Shown here: positions 15,082 to 22,531 of the stretch, piece by piece | How the letters are laid out: the number at the start of each line of letters is the position of its first letter | Numbering within the stretch: the first letter of the stretch is position 1 | Source of the DNA: Mycobacterium sp. 1165178.9 | Lineage (GTDB): Bacteria > Actinomycetota > Actinomycetes > Mycobacteriales > Mycobacteriaceae | Length of the DNA stretch: 35,678 nt | NCBI RefSeq assembly: GCF_001673555.1 | Contig: NZ_LZMB01000411.1 | Coordinates: forward strand, 1-35,678 | Direction: 5' to 3' | Made by a program: the position numbers and the translations under genes | Notes under the pieces: model-generated | What the model saw: the letters and a program-made list of their open reading frames with translations, nothing else | Database searches by the model: none | What the model was told of the DNA's origin: nothing

Positions 15082-15948
15082 CGCCGGCGGGCTGGGTCGC
15101 AGCGCGCGGGTGAAGATCACGTTCACCTGGCGCATCGCCACGCTATATGGCCACCACGCAAGCCTTTTGAACGCGTACAAGGCGCGGATGTCGGCAGACG
15201 TGTAGATCAGGTATCGATTCTTGGCCACCCCGGCCAGGATCTTGTCGGCGGCCTTTTCCGGCGACACGGCGTGGCCGGCGAAGCGCTTCACCCACCGGTC
15301 GACGTTGGGGTCTTCCCGGTCCACGCCGGCGATCTCCACGGTGCTCACCAGCGGGGTGTTCACCGCGCCCGGAACCACGACCGAGACCCCGATGCGGTGG
15401 CGGGCCAGGTCGAAGCGCAAGACCTCCGACAAACCGCGCAATCCGTACTTGCTGGCGCTGTAGGCGGCATGCCACGGCAGGGCCACCAGTCCGGCCGCCG
15501 AGGACACGTTGACCAGATGCCCGCCGCGCTTGGCCGCCACCATGGGCGGCACGAAGGTCTCGATAACGTGGATCGGACCCATCAGGTTGATGTCGATCAT
15601 CTTGCGCCACTGCTCGTGAGTCAGCCGGTCGACGGTGCCCCACGCGGATACGCCGGCGATGTTGAGGACGAGATCCATGCTCGGATGTTCGGCATGGACG
15701 GCGGCGGCGAACGAGGCCACCTGCTCGTAGTCGGCGATATTCAGCGCCCGATGCTCGGGAACCTGGGCGCCCAGCGCCCGCGCGTCGGCCACGGTCTGTT
15801 CGAGGCCGTTGCTGTCGCGGTCAGTCAGATAGAGCTCGGCGCCCTGCGCGGCCAGCCGCAACGCCGTGGCACGGCCGATGCCGCTCGCCGCTCCGGTGAC
15901 AAGGCACCGCTTTCCCGCGAAAGACCGCCCGATTCCGCTCTGAGCCAT
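15016..15948 (-). CDS. Short-chain dehydrogenase/reductase (Rv3057c-like)
   Basis: A 310-residue classical SDR. The NAD(P) motif TGAASGIG is at residues 18-25, NIAGVSAWG replaces the usual NNAG, SSAAG provides the catalytic Ser, and YSASK the Tyr and Lys. The C-terminal part (RYLIYTSADIRALYAFKRLAWWPYSVAMRQ) is an extra basic, aromatic segment common to this mycobacterial subgroup and may touch the membrane. The last 22 or so residues are read entirely antisense to the end of dinB2 and do not look conserved, so the frame probably lost an earlier stop. It lies 30 bp behind a TetR gene and probably shares its transcript. The substrate is unknown. Confidence 0.9.
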   Translation of the reverse strand: MAQSGIGRSFAGKRCLVTGAASGIGRATALRLAAQGAELYLTDRDSNGLEQTVADARALGAQVPEHRALNIADYEQVASFAAAVHAEHPSMDLVLNIAGVSAWGTVDRLTHEQWRKMIDINLMGPIHVIETFVPPMVAAKRGGHLVNVSSAAGLVALPWHAAYSASKYGLRGLSEVLRFDLARHRIGVSVVVPGAVNTPLVSTVEIAGVDREDPNVDRWVKRFAGHAVSPEKAADKILAGVAKNRYLIYTSADIRALYAFKRLAWWPYSVAMRQVNVIFTRALRPSPPALVRHDQLETYPEQADRPVEFE

Positions 15949-15978
15949 GGCCGTGACGATACCGGCGGTAACGCCGCG

Positions 15979-16632
15979 CTAGGGACGGCCGGCCCACAGC
16001 GCGTGCAGCCACAACTGCTCGAGGAGGCGCACCCGTCGGTCACGGTCGCTGTCGCGCCCGGTCAGGATCGGGTCGCCGGTCAGCATCAGCGCGGTGGTGC
16101 CGGCCAAAGTGCGGATCAGCGTCGGCAGGTCGTCACTGATCGGATTGGCCGTCCCGGCCTTCATCTCGGCCTCGACGATCCCGACGATCTGGCCCAGCAC
16201 CACCTCGAACTGCTGATCCAGCAGATCGCGAATCTCGACGTCGGTATTACGGGCCTCGTTGCACGCGGTCACGACCGGGTCGTTGTGTGCGTAGACGGCC
16301 GCGGCGCTGCCAACCATCCGCTTGGCGAACTGCTCGGGTGACTCGCCGGCCTGTCGGGGGGCGAAGTACTCGGTGAGTTCCTCGAGTTCTTCGGCGGCCT
16401 CGGCCATGAGCTGTGCCAGCACCGCGTATTTGGAGTCGAAGTAGAAGTAGAAGCCGGATCGCGCCACGCCGGCCCGCAGGCTGATGGTGCTCACCGACAG
16501 CTCCGCGAACGGCTTTTCCTGCAGCAGTTCCCGCACCGCCTGCACGATCGCCTGGCGTTGTTTGTCGCCACGCCGTCGTGCGCCCGGCTCTGGAGTGGCG
16601 GGGTGGCTGGTCACTCCCTGACCTTGCACCAC
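15979..16632 (-). CDS. TetR-family regulator, EthR-like (Rv3058c-like)
   Basis: A 217-residue TetR repressor. The helix-turn-helix is SVSTISLRAGVARSGFYFYFDSK (about residues 46-68); its FYFYF pattern and the C-terminal DRRVRLLEQLWLHALW resemble EthR-type regulators of monooxygenases. Candidate GTG starts lie at 16632, 16629 and 16614; the choice is open. It is divergent from cyp136, with two related palindromes in the 95-bp gap, one directly before its own start. The simplest model is autorepression plus control of cyp136, with release by a lipid-like ligand. The SDR follows on the same strand. Confidence 0.9.
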   Translation of the reverse strand: MVQGQGVTSHPATPEPGARRRGDKQRQAIVQAVRELLQEKPFAELSVSTISLRAGVARSGFYFYFDSKYAVLAQLMAEAAEELEELTEYFAPRQAGESPEQFAKRMVGSAAAVYAHNDPVVTACNEARNTDVEIRDLLDQQFEVVLGQIVGIVEAEMKAGTANPISDDLPTLIRTLAGTTALMLTGDPILTGRDSDRDRRVRLLEQLWLHALWAGRP

Positions 16633-16646
16633 GCCGCTGAAAAAGC

Positions 16647-16668
16647 AAACTTGACAGCCGTCAAGTTT
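16647..16668. promoter_or_regulatory. Operator 1 in the TetR/cyp136 divergent promoter
   Basis: AAACTTGAC (16647-16655), AGCC, GTCAAGTTT (16660-16668): a perfect 9-4-9 inverted repeat. It contains a consensus -35 hexamer TTGACA (16651-16656) for rightward transcription and lies 14 bp before the TetR start. The core TGACAGCCGTCA is shared with operator 2. Confidence 0.7.
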
Positions 16669-16688
16669 TTCAGCGAAGGTATGAATCA

Positions 16689-16702
16689 GTGACGGCCGTC
16701 AC
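16689..16702. promoter_or_regulatory. Operator 2 in the TetR/cyp136 divergent promoter
   Basis: GTGACGGCCGTCAC is a perfect 14-bp palindrome whose core TGACGGCCGTCA differs from operator 1 at one position. Centres are 38 bp apart. It lies where the cyp136 transcript should begin, so binding would block initiation. Confidence 0.7.
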
Positions 16703-16727
16703 CGGGAGGGCACGCAAAGGAGCGTTT

Positions 16728-18209
16728 ATGACCGCCACCATCAGCACCCCGCAGTACCTGCTGGATCAGGCGCGGCGCCGGTTCACGCCGTCCATCAACA
16801 ACTTTCCCGGCATGGGGATGGTCGAGCGCAAGCTGCTGAACACCGATTTCCCGGAGCGCAAACTCGCCGAGCCACCACCGGACAGTGGGCTCAAACCGGT
16901 CATCGGCGACGCGGGCCTGCCGGTCATCGGGCACATCATCGAGATGCTGCGCGGCGGCCCCGACTACCTGCTGCACATGTACAAGACCAAGGGTCCGGTG
17001 GTCTTCGGGGACTCGCCCGTCCTGCCGGGCGTCGCCGCCCTGGGCCCGGACGCCGCTCAGGTCATCTATTCCAATCGCAACAAGGACTATTCCCAGCAGG
17101 GATGGGTGCCGGTAATCGGGCCGTTCTTCAACCGCGGCCTGATGCTGCTGGACTTCGAAGAGCACATGTTCCATCGGCGGATCATGCAGGAGGCCTTCAT
17201 CCGGTCTCGCCTGGTCAGCTATGTCGAGCAGATGGACCAGGTGGTCTCACAGACCGTCGCCAACGACTGGGTGACCAATGACGCACGGTTCCTGCTCTAT
17301 CCGGCCATGAAGGAATTGACGCTCGACATCGCGTCGATGGTGTTCATGGGCCACGAGCCGGGCACCGACCACGAGTTGGTGACCAAGGTCAACAAGGCGT
17401 TTGCGGTCACCACCCGGGCGGGCAACGCGATCATCCGCACTTCCGTGCCGCCGTTCACCTGGTGGCGCGGCCTCAAAGCGCGCGAGCTGCTGGAGAACTA
17501 CTTCCGCGAGCGGGTCAAGGAACAGCGTGCGAATCCCGGTACCGATCTGCTGTCGGTGTTGTGTCAGACCGAGGACGAGGACGGCAACAAGTTCTCCGAC
17601 GACGACATCGTCAATCACATGATCTTTTTGATGATGGCCGCGCATGACACCTCCACCTCGACGGTGACCACGATGGCCTACCACCTTGCACTCCACCCGG
17701 AGTGGCAGCAGCGCTGCCGCGAGGAATCGGATCGGCTGGGCGACGGGCCACTCGATATCGATTCTCTGGAGAAGCTGGAGACGCTGGATCTGGTGATGAA
17801 CGAATCGATCCGCATAGTGACGCCGGTGCAGTGGGCGATGCGCCAGACGGTCCGCGACACCGACCTGCTGGGGTACTTCATCCCGAAGGGCACCAATGTG
17901 ATCGCCTATCCCGGCATGAACCACCGGCTGCCCGAATTGTGGACCGATCCACTGAAATTCGACCCCGAGCGGTTCACCGAGCCGCGCAACGAGCATAAGC
18001 GGCACCGCTACGCGTTCACTCCGTTCGGTGGCGGCGCGCACAAGTGCATCGGGATGACGTTCGGGCAGTTGGAGATCAAGACGATCCTGCACCGCCTGCT
18101 GCGCAGGTATCGGCTGGAGCCGCCCCGCCCGGGCTACAAGTGCGAGTGGGATTACGGCGGCATGCCGGTTCCGAAAGACGGCATGCCGATTGTGTTGCGC
18201 CCGCTGTAG
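16728..18209 (+). CDS. cyp136: Cytochrome P450 CYP136
   Basis: A 493-residue P450, almost the length of M. tuberculosis CYP136 (Rv3059). The proximal haem motif is FGGGAHKCIG with Cys440 as the iron ligand; the ExxR pair is Glu359/Arg362; the I-helix oxygen-activation motif is AHDT (305-308), with His where Gly is usual. It inserts oxygen into a substrate that has not been established for this family; its general shape resembles sterol-demethylase-like P450s. No ferredoxin or reductase gene is adjacent. The ATG at 16728 is chosen over the GTG at 16689 because AAAGGAG stands just before it and the GTG lies inside an operator palindrome. Likely repressed by the divergent TetR. Confidence 0.95.
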   Translation: MTATISTPQYLLDQARRRFTPSINNFPGMGMVERKLLNTDFPERKLAEPPPDSGLKPVIGDAGLPVIGHIIEMLRGGPDYLLHMYKTKGPVVFGDSPVLPGVAALGPDAAQVIYSNRNKDYSQQGWVPVIGPFFNRGLMLLDFEEHMFHRRIMQEAFIRSRLVSYVEQMDQVVSQTVANDWVTNDARFLLYPAMKELTLDIASMVFMGHEPGTDHELVTKVNKAFAVTTRAGNAIIRTSVPPFTWWRGLKARELLENYFRERVKEQRANPGTDLLSVLCQTEDEDGNKFSDDDIVNHMIFLMMAAHDTSTSTVTTMAYHLALHPEWQQRCREESDRLGDGPLDIDSLEKLETLDLVMNESIRIVTPVQWAMRQTVRDTDLLGYFIPKGTNVIAYPGMNHRLPELWTDPLKFDPERFTEPRNEHKRHRYAFTPFGGGAHKCIGMTFGQLEIKTILHRLLRRYRLEPPRPGYKCEWDYGGMPVPKDGMPIVLRPL

Positions 18210-18253
18210 AACGTCCGCGACCGAAACCACGTTCGCGGTGGGGCCGGGACTCA

Positions 18254-18283
18254 ATGTGCGCTATCAGTGTCGCCAGCGCACAT
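18254..18283. terminator. Hairpin between convergent cyp136 and MEDS/ATPase genes
   Basis: ATGTGCGCT (18254-18262) and AGCGCACAT (18275-18283) form a perfect 9-bp stem with a 12-nt loop in the 124-bp convergent gap. No U-run follows, as is common for mycobacterial terminators, so the role is inferred from position. Confidence 0.4.
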
Positions 18284-18333
18284 GAAGTCACCTACGGATC
18301 TAATTCAGCGCGCCCGTCTCAGTCGACGGCCTC

Positions 18334-19326
18334 TTACCCGGCCGGACCCGGTGCGGGCTCGAACCGTAGATACGCCTGAATCGTCGTACCGGCCCTGGTG
18401 GTGTGGGTTCGCACCAAGTCCGAAATGGCGTTGACCAGATACAGACCGCGGCTCGCGGGACCGCACGGGCCGGGGTCCAGTCGCCCCACAATTTGGTCGT
18501 CGAATCGTCCGGTGTCGCGTGCCTCGCAGACCAGATGCCCGTCGTCTTGCCAGAAGGCCAGCCGGCAGGCGCCCCCGGTGTACATCAGGCTGTTGGTGGC
18601 CAGCTCCGTGGCGACCAGCTGTAGATCCTCGATGCTCTGCTGCGACAACCCCATCCAGCCCGCGTAGTCGACGGCAAAGGATCGCGCAGGCCGAAGGTCG
18701 GCCGACTTGCGGACCATGTATGTGACGGCCCCGGGACCGGCGGCCAGCGGCTGATTGCAGCGTTCCAGGACGTCGCCGGGAGCGTAGTCCGAGCTGCGCT
18801 CCAGCGCACCGTGTTCCCACAGCAGCGGATGTGTCGCGCGCGCATCCGACAGCACACCGTCACTCAGCCGGTCCGCGTCGTAGAGGCACAGACAGGACGC
18901 GGGGTAGCCGTCCATGGCCTCGTTGACGAGTGCCTCGTGCTCGATGCAGGCGATGAACTCCTCGTCGGTGCGGCCGGGCCATGCAAGCTGGCTGACGATC
19001 CGGACTCGCTGGTCCGGGTGCTCGTCGATGAACGCGCCCTGCATCGCCATGAACCGCCAGGGGTTGCGGGCCACCTCGGTGATATCGACCATGCGCACGC
19101 CCGTCGGTGGATCACCACCGCCGTACAACCCGTCGTGCAGCAGCGCCAGAGTCTTGGGAGGCGCGGCAAGCAGCACCGCCTCGTCCAGCTCCAAACCATC
19201 GCCGACGAAGCGGCTTGCCAAATCGAAAAACTCCTGTTGAGAGTGATAAATCGATGCGGAGTGGACGAAACCGTATTGCCTGGTTTCGTTGCCCGCCCTC
19301 ACTTCAGCGCTCTCGCTTTCGATCAC
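18334..19326 (-). CDS. MEDS-domain / RsbW-like ATPase regulator
   Basis: A 330-residue two-domain protein. Residues about 15-180 (GFVHSASIYHSQQEFFDLASRF onwards, with VRIVSQLAWPG and CLYDADRL) match the MEDS sensor domain; about 200-325 are a small histidine-kinase-type ATPase of the RsbW/SpoIIAB class, with N-box LVATELATNSLMYTGG, EARDTG and GPASRGLYLVNAI. Such proteins act as switch kinases or anti-sigma factors. No sigma factor or antagonist lies beside it, so any partner is elsewhere. A GGTAT/GGGTAC promoter upstream fits SigF. As I recall, M. tuberculosis has no gene between cyp136 and Rv3060c, so this looks like an insertion. The start is a GTG at 19326. Confidence 0.85.
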   Translation of the reverse strand: MIESESAEVRAGNETRQYGFVHSASIYHSQQEFFDLASRFVGDGLELDEAVLLAAPPKTLALLHDGLYGGGDPPTGVRMVDITEVARNPWRFMAMQGAFIDEHPDQRVRIVSQLAWPGRTDEEFIACIEHEALVNEAMDGYPASCLCLYDADRLSDGVLSDARATHPLLWEHGALERSSDYAPGDVLERCNQPLAAGPGAVTYMVRKSADLRPARSFAVDYAGWMGLSQQSIEDLQLVATELATNSLMYTGGACRLAFWQDDGHLVCEARDTGRFDDQIVGRLDPGPCGPASRGLYLVNAISDLVRTHTTRAGTTIQAYLRFEPAPGPAG

Positions 19327-19372
19327 TTACGCCAACCCCCTGTTGGGCAGACTGACGCCTCCCCCTCTGTCA

Positions 19373-19399
19373 GTACCCAAGAGGGGCCTTCGCTATACC
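19373..19399 (-). promoter_or_regulatory. SigF-type promoter of the MEDS/ATPase gene
   Basis: Minus strand: GGTAT (19395-19399), 16 bp, GGGTAC (19373-19378). This fits the mycobacterial SigF consensus GGWWT, 16-17 bp, GGGTAY at every defined position. The predicted start is about 40 bp before the GTG at 19326. Confidence 0.6.
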
Positions 19400-19465
19400 G
19401 CGCAACGGGTCTGATTTAGGTTTGCCTCACTGGTGGGACCACGTCGACGGCTCGCGATCGCACTG

Positions 19466-20923
19466 TCACAGCCACCACGAGGCGGCCGCGTCGAGATGAC
19501 GGCGGAGGCGGTAGCAGGCGAGGCTCTCGTCGGCAGCCTCCACCGCTTCGACGATCCGCACGTGAGCGTGGTGCACGGCCAGCACGTCCGACCAGGTCGG
19601 CTGCGCCTGCCCGGTGCTGGACCAGTGCCGGCGGAACAGCTCCACGATGATCCGCAGGAACAGATCCAGCAGTGCGTTGCCGGCGAGTTGCGCCAGGCCT
19701 ACGTGGAAGTCGAACTCCGCCGCGATCGCCTGCCGCACGTCGTCGGCCGTGGGTCGGGGGTTCTCCGGCAGCCCGGACCGATGGCTGGCCAAAAACGCCG
19801 CCACGTCGGGCTCGGCCAACCGCTTGACGACCTTGGCCACGTTGTCGATCTCGATGGCGTCGCGGACGCATCGCAGGCCTTCGCGGCTCGGGCCACGGTA
19901 CTGCAGGTACAACGCGATCGTGTTGATGCTGGCCTGCGCCGCGGGCCGGGCGACGGCCAGGCCGCCGCCCGGCCCGCGGCGCATGTGGGCTATCGAGTGG
20001 TATTCGAGCAGCCGCACCGCCTCGCGAAGCACGGCGCGGCTCACCCGGTAGCGCTGCAGCAGGGCCGTCTCGGTGCCGAACACCGCACCCACGCGCCAAC
20101 CGCTGGCGGCGATGTCGTCACCGATGGTGGCGGCCAACATCTCGGCCAGTTTGCCTCTGGGCGTTTCCGAATCGAGCCGCCGGCGCCTCTCCCGGCCCCG
20201 GCTCCGGTCGCCCGCGTGATGCTGGTGCAGCCAGCCGGTGACGGCTTCGACGTGTCGCTCGGACAGCGTCTTGGCGCGGGCGGAATCGCCGGCCGTGACG
20301 GCGGCGACGATCGCGGAGTGGTGCGCGTGCAGATGGTCGACCGCCTCTAAGGCCTCGGTTTCGGTATCCGTTCGCGACGCCAGGGCATAGCGGGTGGTGA
20401 GCCGCATCAGGACATGGATAAACAGTTGCAGCACCGGGTTTTTGGATTGCTCGGCCAGCACGATGTGGAACTCGTCGCGCGGCGCCGGCAGGCCGGGCTT
20501 CCACTGCTCCTCGGCGTGCAGCACCGCTCGCAGCCGCGCGATGCCGGCCTCGTCGATGCGCTCGGCGGCCAGCGATGCCGCCAGCGGCTCGAGTACCAGG
20601 CGCGCGTTGAGTAGGTCGCCCAGCGTCGTGCCCAGATATTCGAGATAGATGACGACGGCGCGGGTGGCGGGCCCGGCATCGGGCTCGCAGATGTACAACC
20701 CGCCGTTGGGGCCGCGGCGCATCCGAGCGACCTGATGGTGTTCGACCAGGCGCACGGCCTCCCGCAGCACCGACCGGCTCACCCCGAAGCGCTGCTGCAG
20801 AGCCTGTTCTGAGCCCAGCGATTCGCCCACCGCCCAGCCGCGGCGGACGATCTCGGCTTCGATGTCGCGGGCGAGGATCGAAGCGAGCTTATTCGCCTGG
20901 CCGGTCCTGGGCTCCTCAGTCAT
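19466..20923 (-). CDS. Tandem double GntR/FCD (FadR-type) regulator, Rv3060c-like
   Basis: A 485-residue protein made of two complete FadR-type regulators in one chain. Unit 1 has a winged helix at about residues 12-80 (FGVSRSVLREAVRLVEHHQV, then RMRRGPNGGLYI) and an FCD ligand domain at about 95-230. Unit 2 repeats this with a winged helix at 257-326 (YRVSRAVLREAVRLLEYHSI, HMRRGPGGGLAV) and a second FCD domain to the end. A basic linker (DRSRGRERRRR) joins them. Since GntR proteins normally work as dimers, one chain may act as an internal dimer. It lies 22 bp behind the thiolase-like gene on the same strand, so it probably shares that transcript and controls the surrounding acyl-CoA genes. 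Confidence 0.93.
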   Translation of the reverse strand: MTEEPRTGQANKLASILARDIEAEIVRRGWAVGESLGSEQALQQRFGVSRSVLREAVRLVEHHQVARMRRGPNGGLYICEPDAGPATRAVVIYLEYLGTTLGDLLNARLVLEPLAASLAAERIDEAGIARLRAVLHAEEQWKPGLPAPRDEFHIVLAEQSKNPVLQLFIHVLMRLTTRYALASRTDTETEALEAVDHLHAHHSAIVAAVTAGDSARAKTLSERHVEAVTGWLHQHHAGDRSRGRERRRRLDSETPRGKLAEMLAATIGDDIAASGWRVGAVFGTETALLQRYRVSRAVLREAVRLLEYHSIAHMRRGPGGGLAVARPAAQASINTIALYLQYRGPSREGLRCVRDAIEIDNVAKVVKRLAEPDVAAFLASHRSGLPENPRPTADDVRQAIAAEFDFHVGLAQLAGNALLDLFLRIIVELFRRHWSSTGQAQPTWSDVLAVHHAHVRIVEAVEAADESLACYRLRRHLDAAASWWL

Positions 20924-20945
20924 CCGGGCTCGATCGCGCTCTTGG

Positions 20946-22139
20946 TCAACAGGTCAGCAGCATGCACCCGGCGACGGGCCCACCGCCGACGGAGACAACG
21001 CCCACCTCGGGGCGGCGGGACACCTGCCGCTCCCCCGCGTCGCCGCGCAACTGCAGGCACCCTTCGTGCAGCGCCCAGTAGCCGTGCATGCGCCCCGCCG
21101 AAAGTTGGCCGCCGTAGGTGTTCAACGGCAGGTGCCCGTCGCGCGCGATCCGCGCCCCGCCCTCGACGAACGGACCGCCCTCGCCGTCGCCGCAGACTCC
21201 GAGTGCTTCCAGCCACGCCAGGGTGAGATAGGTGAATCCGTCGTACAACTCGGCGACCTGGAGGTCGGCGGGCTTCAACGCCGTGCGCGCCCACATCTGC
21301 GCCGCGGCATCCGACATCGCCATCTTCGGGTAGTCCGCGCGGTGAAACCAGCCCCCGGCTCCGTCGGACCCGCCGATCGCCTCTACCCGCACCGTGCGGT
21401 GCGGACAGTCGGCGGCGTGCTCCGCGTGCGAGACCACCACCGCGATCGAGCCGTCGATCGGGACGTCGCAATCGAGCAACCCAAGTGGGGTGGACACCAG
21501 CCGCGCGCCAAGGTAGTCATCCATCGTCATCGGATCCCGATACACCGCCCGGGGATTCAGCGCCGCGTTGCGCCTGCCGTTGAGCGCTATCCAGCCCAGC
21601 TGTTCTTTGGTGGTCCCGTATAGGTCCATGTGGCGACGGCAGTTGAGCGCCAACCAATTGGCGGCCGAATAGGCATGCGCCGCAACCAGATCGTTGACGT
21701 CGTCCATCGCACCGACGGCGGGCTTCGGCTCACCTTCGGGTGTCTCGAACATCCGCGCCAGCGGCGGCGCCGGCGCGTTCTCTTCCTGCTTGACCGGGAC
21801 CGTGCCGCCGAGCATTTGTATCGTCCGGTACACCACCACGTGGCGGGCACGGCGTTCGGCGACCGCGCGACAGGCCGACATCACCGGCGAAAGCAGGCCG
21901 CCGGTGCCGAAGCCCGATCCGCAGTCTGCGGCCTCGATGCGCAGCTGGGAGTTGACGTCCGCCGCGGGCGTGTCACCCAGGGTGGCGATGCCGTCGATGT
22001 CGGTCGGGGTCAGCCCGGCGTCCTCGATGGCGGCGCGTACCGCCTCCATGGTCAGGTCCAGGCCCGGGATGCCGGTGCGGCGGCCGATTCGTGAGATCCC
22101 GATGCCGGACAAGATCGCGTCTTTTTCGAAATGCGTCAT
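20946..22139 (-). CDS. Thiolase-like lipid-transfer protein (Ltp / SCP-x thiolase family)
   Basis: A 397-residue member of the thiolase superfamily branch that includes mycobacterial Ltp proteins. Family marks are TDIDGIATLGD, LGWIALNGRRNAALNPRA, AELYDGFTYLTLAWLEALG, LNTYGGQLSAGRMHGYWALH and the end GGGPVAGCMLLTC. The N-terminal nucleophile cysteine of true thiolases is not evident where expected (the stretch reads GFGTGG), so retro-aldol cleavage as in Ltp2 is as likely as thiolysis. Such proteins need a DUF35 partner, and one is encoded divergently 47 bp away. The ATG at 22139 follows GGGGGCGG; a GTG/ATG extension to 22166 is less likely. Likely substrate: a steroid or branched acyl-CoA (inferred). 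Confidence 0.88.
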   Translation of the reverse strand: MTHFEKDAILSGIGISRIGRRTGIPGLDLTMEAVRAAIEDAGLTPTDIDGIATLGDTPAADVNSQLRIEAADCGSGFGTGGLLSPVMSACRAVAERRARHVVVYRTIQMLGGTVPVKQEENAPAPPLARMFETPEGEPKPAVGAMDDVNDLVAAHAYSAANWLALNCRRHMDLYGTTKEQLGWIALNGRRNAALNPRAVYRDPMTMDDYLGARLVSTPLGLLDCDVPIDGSIAVVVSHAEHAADCPHRTVRVEAIGGSDGAGGWFHRADYPKMAMSDAAAQMWARTALKPADLQVAELYDGFTYLTLAWLEALGVCGDGEGGPFVEGGARIARDGHLPLNTYGGQLSAGRMHGYWALHEGCLQLRGDAGERQVSRRPEVGVVSVGGGPVAGCMLLTC

Positions 22140-22168
22140 GCACACCGCCCCCAAGCATCGAGTCAATT

Positions 22169-22184
22169 GAGTGTACTGTATTCG
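22169..22184. promoter_or_regulatory. Divergent promoter element GAGTGTACT, copy 1
   Basis: The 16-bp stretch GAGTGTACTGTATTCG lies between the thiolase-like and OB-fold genes. It holds a -10 on each strand: TACACT (22170-22175, minus) for the thiolase gene and TACTGT (22174-22179, plus) for the OB gene. The plus -10 ends 7 nt before GTG 22187, so that transcript is probably leaderless. It matches 24834-24849 at 13 of 16 positions. Confidence 0.5.
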
Positions 22185-22186
22185 TC

Positions 22187-22522
22187 GTGTCGGACGGGCC
22201 GCTGCTCATCGAGTACTGCGAGGACTGCGCGCGCTGGGTTCATCCGGCGAGCGGCCGATGCCGCGAGTGCGGGGGCAGGCTGGAGGCGCGGGAAGTCTCC
22301 GGGCGGGGCACCGTGTTCACCTACACGGTCAACCATCACCCGTACAACCCGGAGATTCCCACCCCGTACGTCATTGCCATCGTCGAGCTCGCCGAACAGA
22401 GCGGGCTGCGGGTCGCCGCCAATATCGTTGACTGCGAACCGGAGTCGGTGAGCTGCGGCATGCCCGTCGCTCTGCGACCGGAACGAGGCAGCGGCGGCGC
22501 GGCGCAGTTCGCGCCGGCCTGA
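22187..22522 (+). CDS. DUF35 / OB-fold acyl-CoA-associated zinc protein
   Basis: A 111-residue protein with a rubredoxin-like zinc ribbon (YCEDCARWVHP and GRCRECGG give two CxxC pairs, residues about 11-31) followed by an OB fold (GTVFTYTVNHHPYNPEIPTPYVIAIVEL). This is the DUF35 architecture that partners thiolase-like lipid-transfer proteins, as ChsH2 does with Ltp2 in cholesterol side-chain degradation. The divergent neighbour is exactly such a thiolase. The GTG at 22187 is preferred to the earlier frame start at 22091 because it gives the normal N-terminus and lies 7 nt after a TACTGT hexamer. It ends 9 bp before the convergent fadE22 stop. Confidence 0.88.
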   Translation: MSDGPLLIEYCEDCARWVHPASGRCRECGGRLEAREVSGRGTVFTYTVNHHPYNPEIPTPYVIAIVELAEQSGLRVAANIVDCEPESVSCGMPVALRPERGSGGAAQFAPA

Positions 22523-22531
22523 CCGCTGTCG

